From assembly GCF_032999765.1 (NCBI RefSeq), contig NZ_CP136051.1:2208417-2272416 (forward strand): DNA of 64,000 bases, given 5' to 3'. The notes beneath the pieces are model-generated. The model was not told the origin of the DNA and ran no database searches. It saw only the letters and a program-made list of their open reading frames with translations. This document shows, piece after piece, positions 1-8,175 of this stretch. The stretch is from Imperialibacter roseus (GTDB lineage Bacteria; Bacteroidota; Bacteroidia; Cytophagales; Cyclobacteriaceae). A program made the position numbers and the translations under genes. Position 1 is the first letter of the stretch, and each line of letters opens with the position of its first letter.

Positions 1-987
1 GATATTTTCATGCTTTTGGCCCTTATCTACGACTCTCAGGCAGTTGAGCTTGTTAAAGAGAATGTCAGTGTAGGTACCAGCGAAAGCGTTACGTTCGCCG
101 TAGAAATGCTCGATATTATCCTCGAGGATGAATTGAAACCCAAGTTGTTCCCCGTTTTCGACGAACTCAAGCCCCACGACAGGCTGGGTCAGCTGAATGA
201 CTTTTACGCTCCTGAGGCTTTTAGCAGTTATGAAGACTTGCTCCTTTCCATAGTCAACAGGGATTACAACCATATAAGCAGGTGGACGAAGGCAGTTGCA
301 TTGTACAGGTTGTCCATGATCGATGAATCCAAGGTGTCGGCGGATCTTATCGCCAATCTTTTCAACCCTGATAGGCTCATACTTCAAACATCTGCCTGGA
401 TCATTTACCAAAAAGACAAGGCGGAGTATCAGCGTCACACCAGAAGGATACGGCCGGGTGTTAAGAAAGACCTGGATAGGGCCATAGTGCCGCCAACATT
501 TGTTGAGACGGAAGAGGATTTGCACATGAAGATGCTGCTCATTGAGAAAGCTGTGTTTGTGAAGGGATTGGATTTATTCAAAACAATCCCTGGCTCGGTG
601 TTAACGGACGTGGTAGACGCCTCCGAAGAAGTAAGAATGAAGGAGGGTGTAACCTTCATTAGCAAAGGAGATAACGGCAATGCACCAATTTACATTATTG
701 TAAAGGGGAGTGTGCTTGAACAAGACGACAATGGGCGCCAGAGAACACTCGGCAGTAGAGATGTGATCGGCTTCAACAAATTAGTTGAGACAGACCAATT
801 TGAATACAACTATACAACGACCAGCGAGGTGATCTTTTTGACTATTTCAATGGAGGCTCTTTTCGATTTGATGAGCAAAAATATTGAGATGGTTGAGGCA
901 ACACTCTTGTCGGTAAAGGATTCTGACCAGATCGAAGCAGAAGATGAAGTGATGGATGAAGAAAGACTGTTGCTTTTTAGTCAATAG
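1..987 (+). CDS. HEAT-like / cyclic nucleotide-binding domain protein, C-terminal part
   Basis: The reading frame is open to the window edge, so this is the last ~328 residues of a longer protein; the first ATG at 10 is probably internal. The N-terminal half is helical and HEAT-like. Roughly residues 190-305 look like a CRP-type cyclic nucleotide-binding beta-barrel, with the pattern L-x-x-V, EGVTFISKG, IYIIVKGSV, a short G-R turn and a final helix. In Bacteroidota such HEAT plus cNMP tails are often found on large MFS-like or nucleotide-translocase-like membrane proteins, but the part that would show this lies outside the window. No DNA-binding helix-turn-helix follows the barrel, so a transcription factor is unlikely. 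The next gene starts 55 bp downstream on the same strand, so co-transcription is possible but not shown. Confidence 0.7.
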   Translation, partial: DIFMLLALIYDSQAVELVKENVSVGTSESVTFAVEMLDIILEDELKPKLFPVFDELKPHDRLGQLNDFYAPEAFSSYEDLLLSIVNRDYNHISRWTKAVALYRLSMIDESKVSADLIANLFNPDRLILQTSAWIIYQKDKAEYQRHTRRIRPGVKKDLDRAIVPPTFVETEEDLHMKMLLIEKAVFVKGLDLFKTIPGSVLTDVVDASEEVRMKEGVTFISKGDNGNAPIYIIVKGSVLEQDDNGRQRTLGSRDVIGFNKLVETDQFEYNYTTTSEVIFLTISMEALFDLMSKNIEMVEATLLSVKDSDQIEAEDEVMDEERLLLFSQ

Positions 988-1042
988 TAAGACAATATTT
1001 ATAGAGTTTTTAAAAGGAATATGAGATTTTGACCTGAAAAAA

Positions 1043-2539
1043 ATGGCAGTTGGAAAAGAAATTCTAATCAGTTTTTCCTCAGAAGATAACCATCCAAGGA
1101 TAGCGGGCGACAGGGGCTGGGTGACAAGCTTTTGTAAGTTCCTTACCACCCTTCTTACACAAATAATGAAGGAGGAACCTCATGTGAGAATGATAGACGA
1201 AAGTCAGCAGGATCCTGGTGAAATTGAGAAAGCAGCTGTTTTGATTGCCATATTGTCAAATAACTTCAAGGCAGACGGCAAACTGGTAAAGGGCATTTCT
1301 CACTTTGGTGTTAAGGCCACCGAAGATAAAAACCTGAGCGTTGCCGGGAAGGCAAGAATGTTTAAGGTATTAAAGCATCCTGTGGAAATTGACAGTGTCC
1401 TGCCCGAGTATGAGGAGATTTTGCCCTACGATCTGTTTCAGATTGATCCAATGACTGGAGAGGCACAGGAGTACACAAGGTATTTTGGATCCGAAGCGGA
1501 GAGAAGCTACTGGCTGAAACTGGTAGATATGTCATACGACATTTTCCAGATTCTTGACAAACTTGGATCAACCAAGAAGGCCACAAAGGACATAGTTCCC
1601 AAAGAGCGTACCGTTTACCTGGCGAGCACTGGTGTTGACATTCTTATTCAACGAGACATTATTAAAAGAGAGTTGTTGCGCCATGGCTACAGGGTGTTGC
1701 CGGAGCAGTCGCTCCCCAAGGAAGCCAAGCTCCTCGAAGCGATGGTAAAGTCAGATTTGGAAAAGTGCCGTTTGTCGATTCACTTGATTGGTGAGGATTA
1801 TGGTTACAAGCCAAAGGGCTCTGACCTTTCGATTGTAGATATACAGAACAAGATAGCATCGGAATATGTGCTGAAGGTAATCGAGCACAACAGTAAAAGT
1901 GCCGACAGAGAGCCTTTTTCGAGGCTGATCTGGCTTTCACCTGACATGGTCAATGTGTCGGAGAGGCAAAAGATTTTTATTGAGGACTTAAAGTCCGATG
2001 CCGCTGCTGTTGAAGAAGCCGAGGTGCTGCAAATTACCCTGCAAGAACTTAAATCCATTGTAAGGGAGGAACTGCTTACGGGGGGAAGGTTCAAAACCAG
2101 AGATCATTACGCCAGAGAGGATGAGGATAGCAAAGGAGGCAAAATGATTTATCTCATTTGCGATAAATCGGATGCTGAGGCAGCTCAGCCCATTGCGAAG
2201 GCACTTACAGCTAAAGGATGCGAGGTGATGACATCGCTTTTTGATGGTGACCTGATTGACTTACGCTATCTGCATCAGGAAAACCTGAGACGCTGTGATG
2301 CATCGCTGATATATTTCGGTAAAGCCAATCACCAATGGATTAAAGCCAAACTTCAGGATCTTTTGAAGGCGCCTGGATTTGGCAGAATTAAGCCTTTGAA
2401 GGCAAAGGCAATTTATGTAGCAGGGGAGGCCAAGGTAAAAGCTGAGGAATTTAAAGAGGAAGGTACCCTGATTTTAACCGGTAACGGCGAATTTAAGGCC
2501 GATTCACTGAAACCATTCCTGGAAAAAATTGAAAAGTAA
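1043..2539 (+). CDS. TIR-like / DUF4062-like three-module protein
   Basis: A 498-residue protein without signal peptide or membrane segment, so probably cytosolic. Three Rossmann-like modules are visible. Residues 5-75 read like a TIR domain (ILISFSSEDN, then GW-x-x-x-F-C and a hydrophobic VLIAILS strand), followed by a conserved-looking linker with PYDLFQIDP and YWLKLVDMSYDI. Residues 189-275 resemble DUF4062 (VYLAST..D....RD, CRLSIHLIGEDYG). Residues 367-440 form a third TIR-like unit (IYLICDKSDAEAA, RRCDASLIYFG, W-I-K-A-K-L). I cannot find a convincing catalytic glutamate of NAD-cleaving TIRs, so it may be a scaffold rather than an enzyme. The stop lies 3 bp before the nSTAND1-WD40 gene, which strongly suggests co-translation and a shared role. 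In other bacteria TIR-like and STAND genes are paired in signalling or defence; function here is inferred. Confidence 0.75.
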   Translation: MAVGKEILISFSSEDNHPRIAGDRGWVTSFCKFLTTLLTQIMKEEPHVRMIDESQQDPGEIEKAAVLIAILSNNFKADGKLVKGISHFGVKATEDKNLSVAGKARMFKVLKHPVEIDSVLPEYEEILPYDLFQIDPMTGEAQEYTRYFGSEAERSYWLKLVDMSYDIFQILDKLGSTKKATKDIVPKERTVYLASTGVDILIQRDIIKRELLRHGYRVLPEQSLPKEAKLLEAMVKSDLEKCRLSIHLIGEDYGYKPKGSDLSIVDIQNKIASEYVLKVIEHNSKSADREPFSRLIWLSPDMVNVSERQKIFIEDLKSDAAAVEEAEVLQITLQELKSIVREELLTGGRFKTRDHYAREDEDSKGGKMIYLICDKSDAEAAQPIAKALTAKGCEVMTSLFDGDLIDLRYLHQENLRRCDASLIYFGKANHQWIKAKLQDLLKAPGFGRIKPLKAKAIYVAGEAKVKAEEFKEEGTLILTGNGEFKADSLKPFLEKIEK

Positions 2540-2542
2540 ATT

Positions 2543-5500
2543 ATGAGTGCTAGCAACCTTACCCCCAATGAGTCCGATGGAAGACCTGAACAGGTTTCCA
2601 CAGGAGCCGTAACGAGAGGCGACACCACAACTCTCTTCAATCCGTTCCCTGGCCTTCGGCCCTTTGGCGTGGAGGAATCTCACCTTTTCTTTGGCCGTGA
2701 AGGCCAGAGTGACGAAGTGCTGGTAAAGCTGGCAGAAAACCGGTTTTCTGCGGTGCTGGGATCTTCAGGAAGCGGTAAATCGTCATTGATGTATTGTGGA
2801 TTGATTCCAACGCTCTATGGCGGATTCATGACACAGGCAGGCTCCAACTGGAAAATTGTGGTGTTGCGACCGGGCGGGGGGCCGATCGACAACCTGGCTG
2901 AGTCGCTGGTAGAAAAGGACGACGAATATGCAGGACTGGAAGAAGAAGAACGGCTGATAAGAAAGACAATCACCGCTACTGTTCTTAGAAGCAGTTCGCT
3001 CGGATTGGTTGAAGCAGTAAAGCAATTGAAAAAATCGGAAGATGAGAATATCCTGATCCTTGTCGATCAGTTTGAGGAACTTTTCCGGTATAAGAAGACT
3101 GAAAGCATGACGTCGTCTCAGGACGAGTCCTCTGCGTTCGTGAACCTTTTGATGGAGGCAGTGCACCAGTTTGATGAGCCCATTTATGTCACCATCACTA
3201 TGCGTTCAGACTTTATCGGTGAATGCGCTGTTTTTCCTGAGTTGACTCAGATGATCAACGACAGCCACTATCTGATTCCTCAAATGACAAGGGACCAGAA
3301 AAGGCTGGCGATTGAAGGCCCGGTGGCCGTGGGCGGGGGCACCATAGCACCTCGTTTGGTACAGCAGCTGTTGAACGACGTGGGAGACAACCCCGATCAG
3401 CTGCCCATCTTGCAGCACTCGTTAATGCGTACCTGGTCATTCTGGGCCGACAATCACAGGGAAGCCGAGGCAATGGACATTAGGCATTATAATGCCATCG
3501 GTACCCTGAAGGAAGCCTTGTCGCAGCATGCCAACGAGGCCTACGACATGCTTTCCAAACGGGAAAAGCAGATTTGCGAAACCATGTTCAAGGCGCTTAC
3601 CGAGCGTGGTTCTGAAAACCAGGGGATAAGAAGGCCAACCAAGCTAAGCGTCATCGCATCCATTGCCGGTGTAACCGAGGATGAGGTGTACCGGGTGGTC
3701 GATAAATTCCGGGAGCCGGGCAGGTCTTTACTGATGCCACCTCATGGCAAACAGCTCGAATCTGAGACTGTAATTGATATTTCGCATGAAAGCTTGATGC
3801 GCATCTGGACGAGGCTGAAGTCATGGCTGGATGAGGAAAGCCGTTCAGCAGAAATGTACCTTAAGCTGTCTGAATCGGCCGGAAGATACCAGGAAGGACG
3901 GGCCGGTCTGTGGAAAATGCCCGACTTGCAACTGGCACTCAACTGGCAGGAGGAGAACAGGCCTACGCTGGTGTGGGGTCAAAGGTATAACACAGCTTAC
4001 GAGCGCACGATTGTGTTCCTTGAGACGAGCAAGCGAGCCTACGAAACCGAGCAAAGAAACAAAGAGCTTCTACAGAAGAGGCAGATACGCCGGTCCAGGA
4101 TCTTTGCACTTGTGCTGGCTGGTGCTGCGCTGGTGTGTATTTTTATGATGATTTATGCGTTTATTTTGGCGGCTGAAGCGACCAAACAGACAGTCATAGC
4201 CGAACAACAGGCTGAGTTAGCACAGAAAAATGCCGATGAGGCTCAAATCCAATCGGAGGCAGCCCAGAAGTCCGCAAAAGAGGCTAACGATCAACGGGAA
4301 AAGGCCGAGATAGCCACGACCCAGGCGATTGAACAAAAAAACGAAGCAGATCAACAAAGAAGAAATGCGGAGGCTGCCACATTACTGGCTGAGGCTGCCA
4401 GAAAGGATGCAGTGATTGCACAAGATGAAGCCGTAAAGCAAGCAGAGATTGCCAACGAGCAAAAGGATCTTGCCACCGCTGCCAGAGTACAAGCGGACGA
4501 AGCGAGGAAAAATGCGGAAGATCTTCGTTACCAGGCCATTGCCCAGTCGATGGCGATTAAAACAGCTCAGGTAAAGGACACCACACTAAAGACATTGATT
4601 GCCATGCAAGCTTTCAACTTCTTTAGAGAGTACAGTGACAAACCTTACAACGGAGACATTTATGAAGGTTTGTACAACGCATGGAAAGGAGAAGAGGGAG
4701 AGAATGTAGTTAAGTGGGCTGGTCATACAGCTGGCGTAAGATCAGTGGTCTTTAGCAAGGACGGAAAAATCATGTATTCTGCAGGTGCCGATGGTAGGGT
4801 TTTGCGATGGGATATGACCAATGATAAAAGGGAGGGGATAGATTTACTTCCCAGGCCCAATTCCTCAGTCAACAGAGTGGTCGCTGTTAGCCCTGATGAA
4901 AGGTACGTGGCCGTGGGCAACGATGCACCCGATAATAATATTCAACTGATTGACCTTCGAAACCCGGATAGCCCCAAATTTTTGAAGGGACACAATGGTA
5001 TCGTGAACGACCTTGTGTTCTTTCCAGACGCCAGTGGTTTTGTTTCGGTGGGAGTTGATGGAAGTATTAAAAAGAGCGATTTTGCTACATTCACTTCAAT
5101 AGCTACACCTGGCGGGAAGATCGAAAAGATAGCAATTAGTCCGGATGGTAAGGTACTTGCTGCTGGCAGCGTTGACGGCAGCATATTGCTCTATGAATTA
5201 TCAAACAACAATTTGCTTGCAACTCTTAACGTAAAAACCGAGTCTCCGGTGACGTCACTTGCCTTTAGTGGAAATGGGCAATACCTGGCTTTTGGCGATT
5301 TGGCGGGTAAAATTACTATTCAGGATATTATTGCAAAGAAAACCCTGGCAGAGTTAAATGGACACGAAAGTAAAGTAGCGGATTTACGCTTCAACAATCT
5401 GAATACATTACTAGCGTCTGCAGGCTGGGATGGTACAGCCAAGCTTTGGGTGATGAAAGACATCTTTGACTTGCCCATTACTTTGAGGGATCACGGGAAA

Positions 5501-5725
5501 TATGTTAACTCTGTTTCATTCTCTCCCGATGGTCACAAATTGGCAACAGCATCCTTTGATAATTTTGTTCGGGTTTGGCCCACCCGACCAGATGAAATAG
5601 CTGACAAGCTTTGCCCTGATGTTGACAGAAATATGAATCAAACGGAGTGGAATCAATATGTAGGCGGTGATATCGAGTACGAGATTACGTGTATAGATTA
5701 TCCAAGTGGGGTTGAAAACAAATAG
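2543..5725 (+). CDS. nSTAND1 ATPase with transmembrane segment, coiled coil and WD40 propeller
   Basis: A 1060-residue STAND-class signalling ATPase. Residues 33-50 carry the typical nSTAND1 entry (NPFPGLRPF...FFGRE). Walker A is GSSGSGKSS at 73-81, Walker B is ILILVDQFEE at 170-179, ITMRSDFIG is at 218-226, and a winged-helix-like end has DISHESLMRIW near 412-422. A basic stretch (KRQIRRSR, 512-519) precedes one hydrophobic helix at about 519-543, then an alanine/glutamate-rich coiled coil (~545-680) and a WD40 beta-propeller (~705-1030). By the positive-inside rule the ATPase is cytosolic and the coiled coil and propeller are periplasmic, so the usual sensor propeller would read the envelope side. 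It follows the TIR-like gene by 3 bp and is followed at 1 bp by an outer-membrane barrel gene. STAND proteins usually oligomerise on ligand binding; the ligand is unknown. Confidence 0.88.
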   Translation: MSASNLTPNESDGRPEQVSTGAVTRGDTTTLFNPFPGLRPFGVEESHLFFGREGQSDEVLVKLAENRFSAVLGSSGSGKSSLMYCGLIPTLYGGFMTQAGSNWKIVVLRPGGGPIDNLAESLVEKDDEYAGLEEEERLIRKTITATVLRSSSLGLVEAVKQLKKSEDENILILVDQFEELFRYKKTESMTSSQDESSAFVNLLMEAVHQFDEPIYVTITMRSDFIGECAVFPELTQMINDSHYLIPQMTRDQKRLAIEGPVAVGGGTIAPRLVQQLLNDVGDNPDQLPILQHSLMRTWSFWADNHREAEAMDIRHYNAIGTLKEALSQHANEAYDMLSKREKQICETMFKALTERGSENQGIRRPTKLSVIASIAGVTEDEVYRVVDKFREPGRSLLMPPHGKQLESETVIDISHESLMRIWTRLKSWLDEESRSAEMYLKLSESAGRYQEGRAGLWKMPDLQLALNWQEENRPTLVWGQRYNTAYERTIVFLETSKRAYETEQRNKELLQKRQIRRSRIFALVLAGAALVCIFMMIYAFILAAEATKQTVIAEQQAELAQKNADEAQIQSEAAQKSAKEANDQREKAEIATTQAIEQKNEADQQRRNAEAATLLAEAARKDAVIAQDEAVKQAEIANEQKDLATAARVQADEARKNAEDLRYQAIAQSMAIKTAQVKDTTLKTLIAMQAFNFFREYSDKPYNGDIYEGLYNAWKGEEGENVVKWAGHTAGVRSVVFSKDGKIMYSAGADGRVLRWDMTNDKREGIDLLPRPNSSVNRVVAVSPDERYVAVGNDAPDNNIQLIDLRNPDSPKFLKGHNGIVNDLVFFPDASGFVSVGVDGSIKKSDFATFTSIATPGGKIEKIAISPDGKVLAAGSVDGSILLYELSNNNLLATLNVKTESPVTSLAFSGNGQYLAFGDLAGKITIQDIIAKKTLAELNGHESKVADLRFNNLNTLLASAGWDGTAKLWVMKDIFDLPITLRDHGKYVNSVSFSPDGHKLATASFDNFVRVWPTRPDEIADKLCPDVDRNMNQTEWNQYVGGDIEYEITCIDYPSGVENK

Positions 5726-5726
5726 T

Positions 5727-6794
5727 ATGAACCGAAAATTTAGTTTTTGCTGTCTATGGGTGACAGTAATGTGTGTCTTTTCAGCTATAACTGATGCAAG
5801 TGCTCAAACAACGGAGTGTACTCAGAAGCTGGCAAATGCGCAAGCGAGGTTTGATATAGGTAATCTACCTGGAATTCCGGAGGATCTAAAAGGTTGTATA
5901 GACTCGAAGAGCTTTTCTCCAGAACAGTCAATTCAAGCTCATAAGTTGATCACTTTGGTATACCTCTATCAGGATGATCAGGAAAGCGCTGACATTTGGA
6001 TGGCTAAGCTCCTGGCCGTCGACCCTGAACATAAGCTCGACCCATCTGCCGACCCCAACGAAATAATCTTACTGAAGGAAAAATTTCTTTATAAACCTAT
6101 TTTCAGGGTCAGTCTATCTATTTCTGGTAATCAGTCGACATATAGGGAGCTTACGAAATTTGGCCCCGGAAATTTGGAGTTCGATAAGGTAACGGCATCT
6201 CCGGGGATCGGTTTGGGAGGTTCAGCGCTGCTGGAGAGAGAGGTGTATCCCGGCGTTGATGTTGGAACAGGTATCTCTTTTCTAAGTCGTAGCTTTTCTA
6301 TTGAGAAAGAGTTGGTTTATGCTATTAATAAAATGACAGTGGAGGAAGCCGAGTCATGGCTTGAATTGCCTTTGTTTTTGAAATATACCTACTATGGGGA
6401 CGGCGACAACAAATGGAATCCATATGTGCTTGCTGGTGGGTCTTTGGGGTATATACTAAGTGGTAAGCTAGGTAGCCCTGAGCGATCCAATGAAGGAGCA
6501 AGCGTGACGGTTGGATCAGTTGATTTGGTTGCTCTTGAGCAAAGGAACAAGTTTAATTACTCGGCCATGATAGGTTTAGGAGCCAAGATTAGGCTAAAGA
6601 CCCATTTTTTTTTCTTGGAAGCCAAATACGTATATGGGCTGTCTAATCTAGTTAACGACGATAACCGATTTGCAGGTAGTTTAGAAACGTTATACTTACT
6701 TGGTTACGTAGACAGCAACTTTAGTCTGAATGGGCTGATGGCCACTTTTGGTTATCAAAGGTCAATTTACAATCCCAGAAAAATAAAAAAATAA
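5727..6794 (+). CDS. outer-membrane beta-barrel protein (PorT-like fold)
   Basis: The ATG at 5727, one base after the upstream stop, is preferred to a GTG at 5706 because it gives a clean signal peptide ending in ASA before QTTE; this makes 355 residues. After a short helical, TPR-like region (~30-115) comes a run of alternating amphipathic strands from ~130 to the end, with aromatic girdle residues and glycine turns (PYVLAGGSLGYIL, FNYSAMIGLGAKIRL). This matches the OMP_b-brl_2/PorT-type barrels of Bacteroidota. It would sit in the outer membrane, facing the predicted periplasmic coiled coil and WD40 propeller of the gene before it. It may be the outer-membrane partner or sensor of the STAND protein; that is inferred from near-overlapping genes only. 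Confidence 0.75.
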   Translation: MNRKFSFCCLWVTVMCVFSAITDASAQTTECTQKLANAQARFDIGNLPGIPEDLKGCIDSKSFSPEQSIQAHKLITLVYLYQDDQESADIWMAKLLAVDPEHKLDPSADPNEIILLKEKFLYKPIFRVSLSISGNQSTYRELTKFGPGNLEFDKVTASPGIGLGGSALLEREVYPGVDVGTGISFLSRSFSIEKELVYAINKMTVEEAESWLELPLFLKYTYYGDGDNKWNPYVLAGGSLGYILSGKLGSPERSNEGASVTVGSVDLVALEQRNKFNYSAMIGLGAKIRLKTHFFFLEAKYVYGLSNLVNDDNRFAGSLETLYLLGYVDSNFSLNGLMATFGYQRSIYNPRKIKK

Positions 6795-6806
6795 GCTGAA
6801 CCACCG

Positions 6807-8108
6807 ATGATGAAGAGAAGATTATTAGACTTGATGTTGTTGGGCGCCTTTACGTTCGGTTGCACTCCAGATCAATCCAGCCTTCCTGAGCCAGATAAGA
6901 TATTTATTAAGTACTATGGAGGTGCAAAGAGCGATGAGGCTGCTGATTTTTTGGTGGATGAGGAGGGAGATCTTCGCTACATCATTTTTGCAGCGAGTAA
7001 CAGCGAAGAAATAGTTGGTGAGAGGGGAGCGAGTAACACTGATTTTGTTTTGATTTTTGCTGACAAGGCAGGTAATCAGATTAATTCCATTAGGTCTTAT
7101 TTTCCAGACACGGGGGGTGAGAGTGTCGTATGTAAGCCAAAAAGAATTATCAAAGCTAACGCAGGTGGCTTTGTGATGGCAGGAACTATTGAGTATGGAG
7201 GACAGAGCGATATGTTTGTTGCGAAGGTGGATGCTGATGGTAATTTGATTGGTACGCCATGGTTCAATAACAGTGCTCAAGTAGAAGTGGCGAATGATAT
7301 TGTGGAGATCAGTGATGGTTTTTTAGTAGTGGGCTCTATTGGAACGGGTAATTCGAAGGATGCTTTGATGGTCAAACTTGGATTGAGTGTGGAAGAGGTG
7401 ATTTGGACAAAGGAAGATGGCTATGCCAATGTTTCTGACGAGGGTATTTCGCTGGTGCCAACCCAAAATGGAAATAGGGCACTGATGATAGTAAATACTA
7501 ACCAAGCTATAGATTCAGAGGGTGGTGTGCCAAATGGGAATTTGGCAGTCTACGACTTTGAAACGAATACTGCACAGGCACCGAATCCCGGGTTGCTTGG
7601 TCTTCTTGGTCTTGAGGAACTCAATGAGGTGGCAGTTCGAGTGAGGAAGATTTCTGATAGGGAGTTTTACATAGTTGGTAACTCAGTAGGCGTTAATTCT
7701 ACGGTAACCAAACCGTTTTTTTTAAGATTTATTAACAGCTCGTCCTCGGCAAATATTGTTACCAATAGCATTTTCGATGAACTGGCCGGAGTAACTGTGG
7801 AAGATGTTTCTCGCACAGCAAAAGGCGATTTCCTGATTGTTGGAAGTGGGGTTGTTAATTTAAGTAATGGGCTCCAAATGCTCCTTTGTAAATTAGATCC
7901 TTTCGGCGTGTTGGACAAAGGGTTTGGTAGTGGCGGGAGCGGTTTTCCGGCATACCAGTTTGGGTCATTGGGTGATGAGAGTGGAGCAGCTGTTTCTGAG
8001 CTTCCTGATGGTGGGATTGGCTTACTCGGCACAATTGCACTTGACAATAATGCTAATACACTTATTGGACTCATCAAAACCAATAGAAATGGAGTATTGA
8101 GAAAATAA
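6807..8108 (+). CDS. predicted lipoprotein with beta-propeller-like repeats
   Basis: A 433-residue protein starting with a charged n-region, a hydrophobic stretch and a lipobox-like GAFTFGC, so lipidation at Cys19 is likely. Two ATGs are adjacent (6807, 6810). The mature part has repeated units with the pattern GG...SDEA.DF...EEGD, GGFVMAGT, DGFLVVGSIG and DGGIGLLGT, spaced about 45-60 residues apart. This is the rhythm of delta-60-type or beta-propeller repeats in Bacteroidota surface proteins. It begins 12 bp after the barrel gene and is probably the last gene of the TIR-STAND-barrel operon; a promoter-like sequence follows before the giant adhesin. No catalytic residues were recognised. 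A role as surface or periplasmic ligand binder is plausible but not shown. Confidence 0.6.
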   Translation: MMKRRLLDLMLLGAFTFGCTPDQSSLPEPDKIFIKYYGGAKSDEAADFLVDEEGDLRYIIFAASNSEEIVGERGASNTDFVLIFADKAGNQINSIRSYFPDTGGESVVCKPKRIIKANAGGFVMAGTIEYGGQSDMFVAKVDADGNLIGTPWFNNSAQVEVANDIVEISDGFLVVGSIGTGNSKDALMVKLGLSVEEVIWTKEDGYANVSDEGISLVPTQNGNRALMIVNTNQAIDSEGGVPNGNLAVYDFETNTAQAPNPGLLGLLGLEELNEVAVRVRKISDREFYIVGNSVGVNSTVTKPFFLRFINSSSSANIVTNSIFDELAGVTVEDVSRTAKGDFLIVGSGVVNLSNGLQMLLCKLDPFGVLDKGFGSGGSGFPAYQFGSLGDESGAAVSELPDGGIGLLGTIALDNNANTLIGLIKTNRNGVLRK

Positions 8109-8124
8109 TTGTACAATTCCATTA

Positions 8125-8151
8125 TTGATTTTCACTTTTTTGCTAGTTTTA
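8125..8151 (+). promoter_or_regulatory. possible Bacteroidota-type promoter of the giant adhesin gene
   Basis: TTG at 8125-8127 and TAGTTTTA at 8144-8151 are separated by 16 bases. They resemble the Bacteroidota -33 TTG and -7 TAnnTTTG boxes, with one mismatch in the last base. The boxes lie 24 bp before the ATG at 8176, in an AT-rich leader. This would let the giant gene be expressed separately from the lipoprotein gene. Confidence 0.35.
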
Positions 8152-8175
8152 TAAAGAGATTTAAACTCATTCATT

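Noticed and set aside
5706-5726. GTG at 5706 as start of the outer-membrane barrel gene
   Set aside because: It adds seven polar residues before the signal peptide; the ATG at 5727 sits one base after the upstream stop and gives a normal signal peptide.
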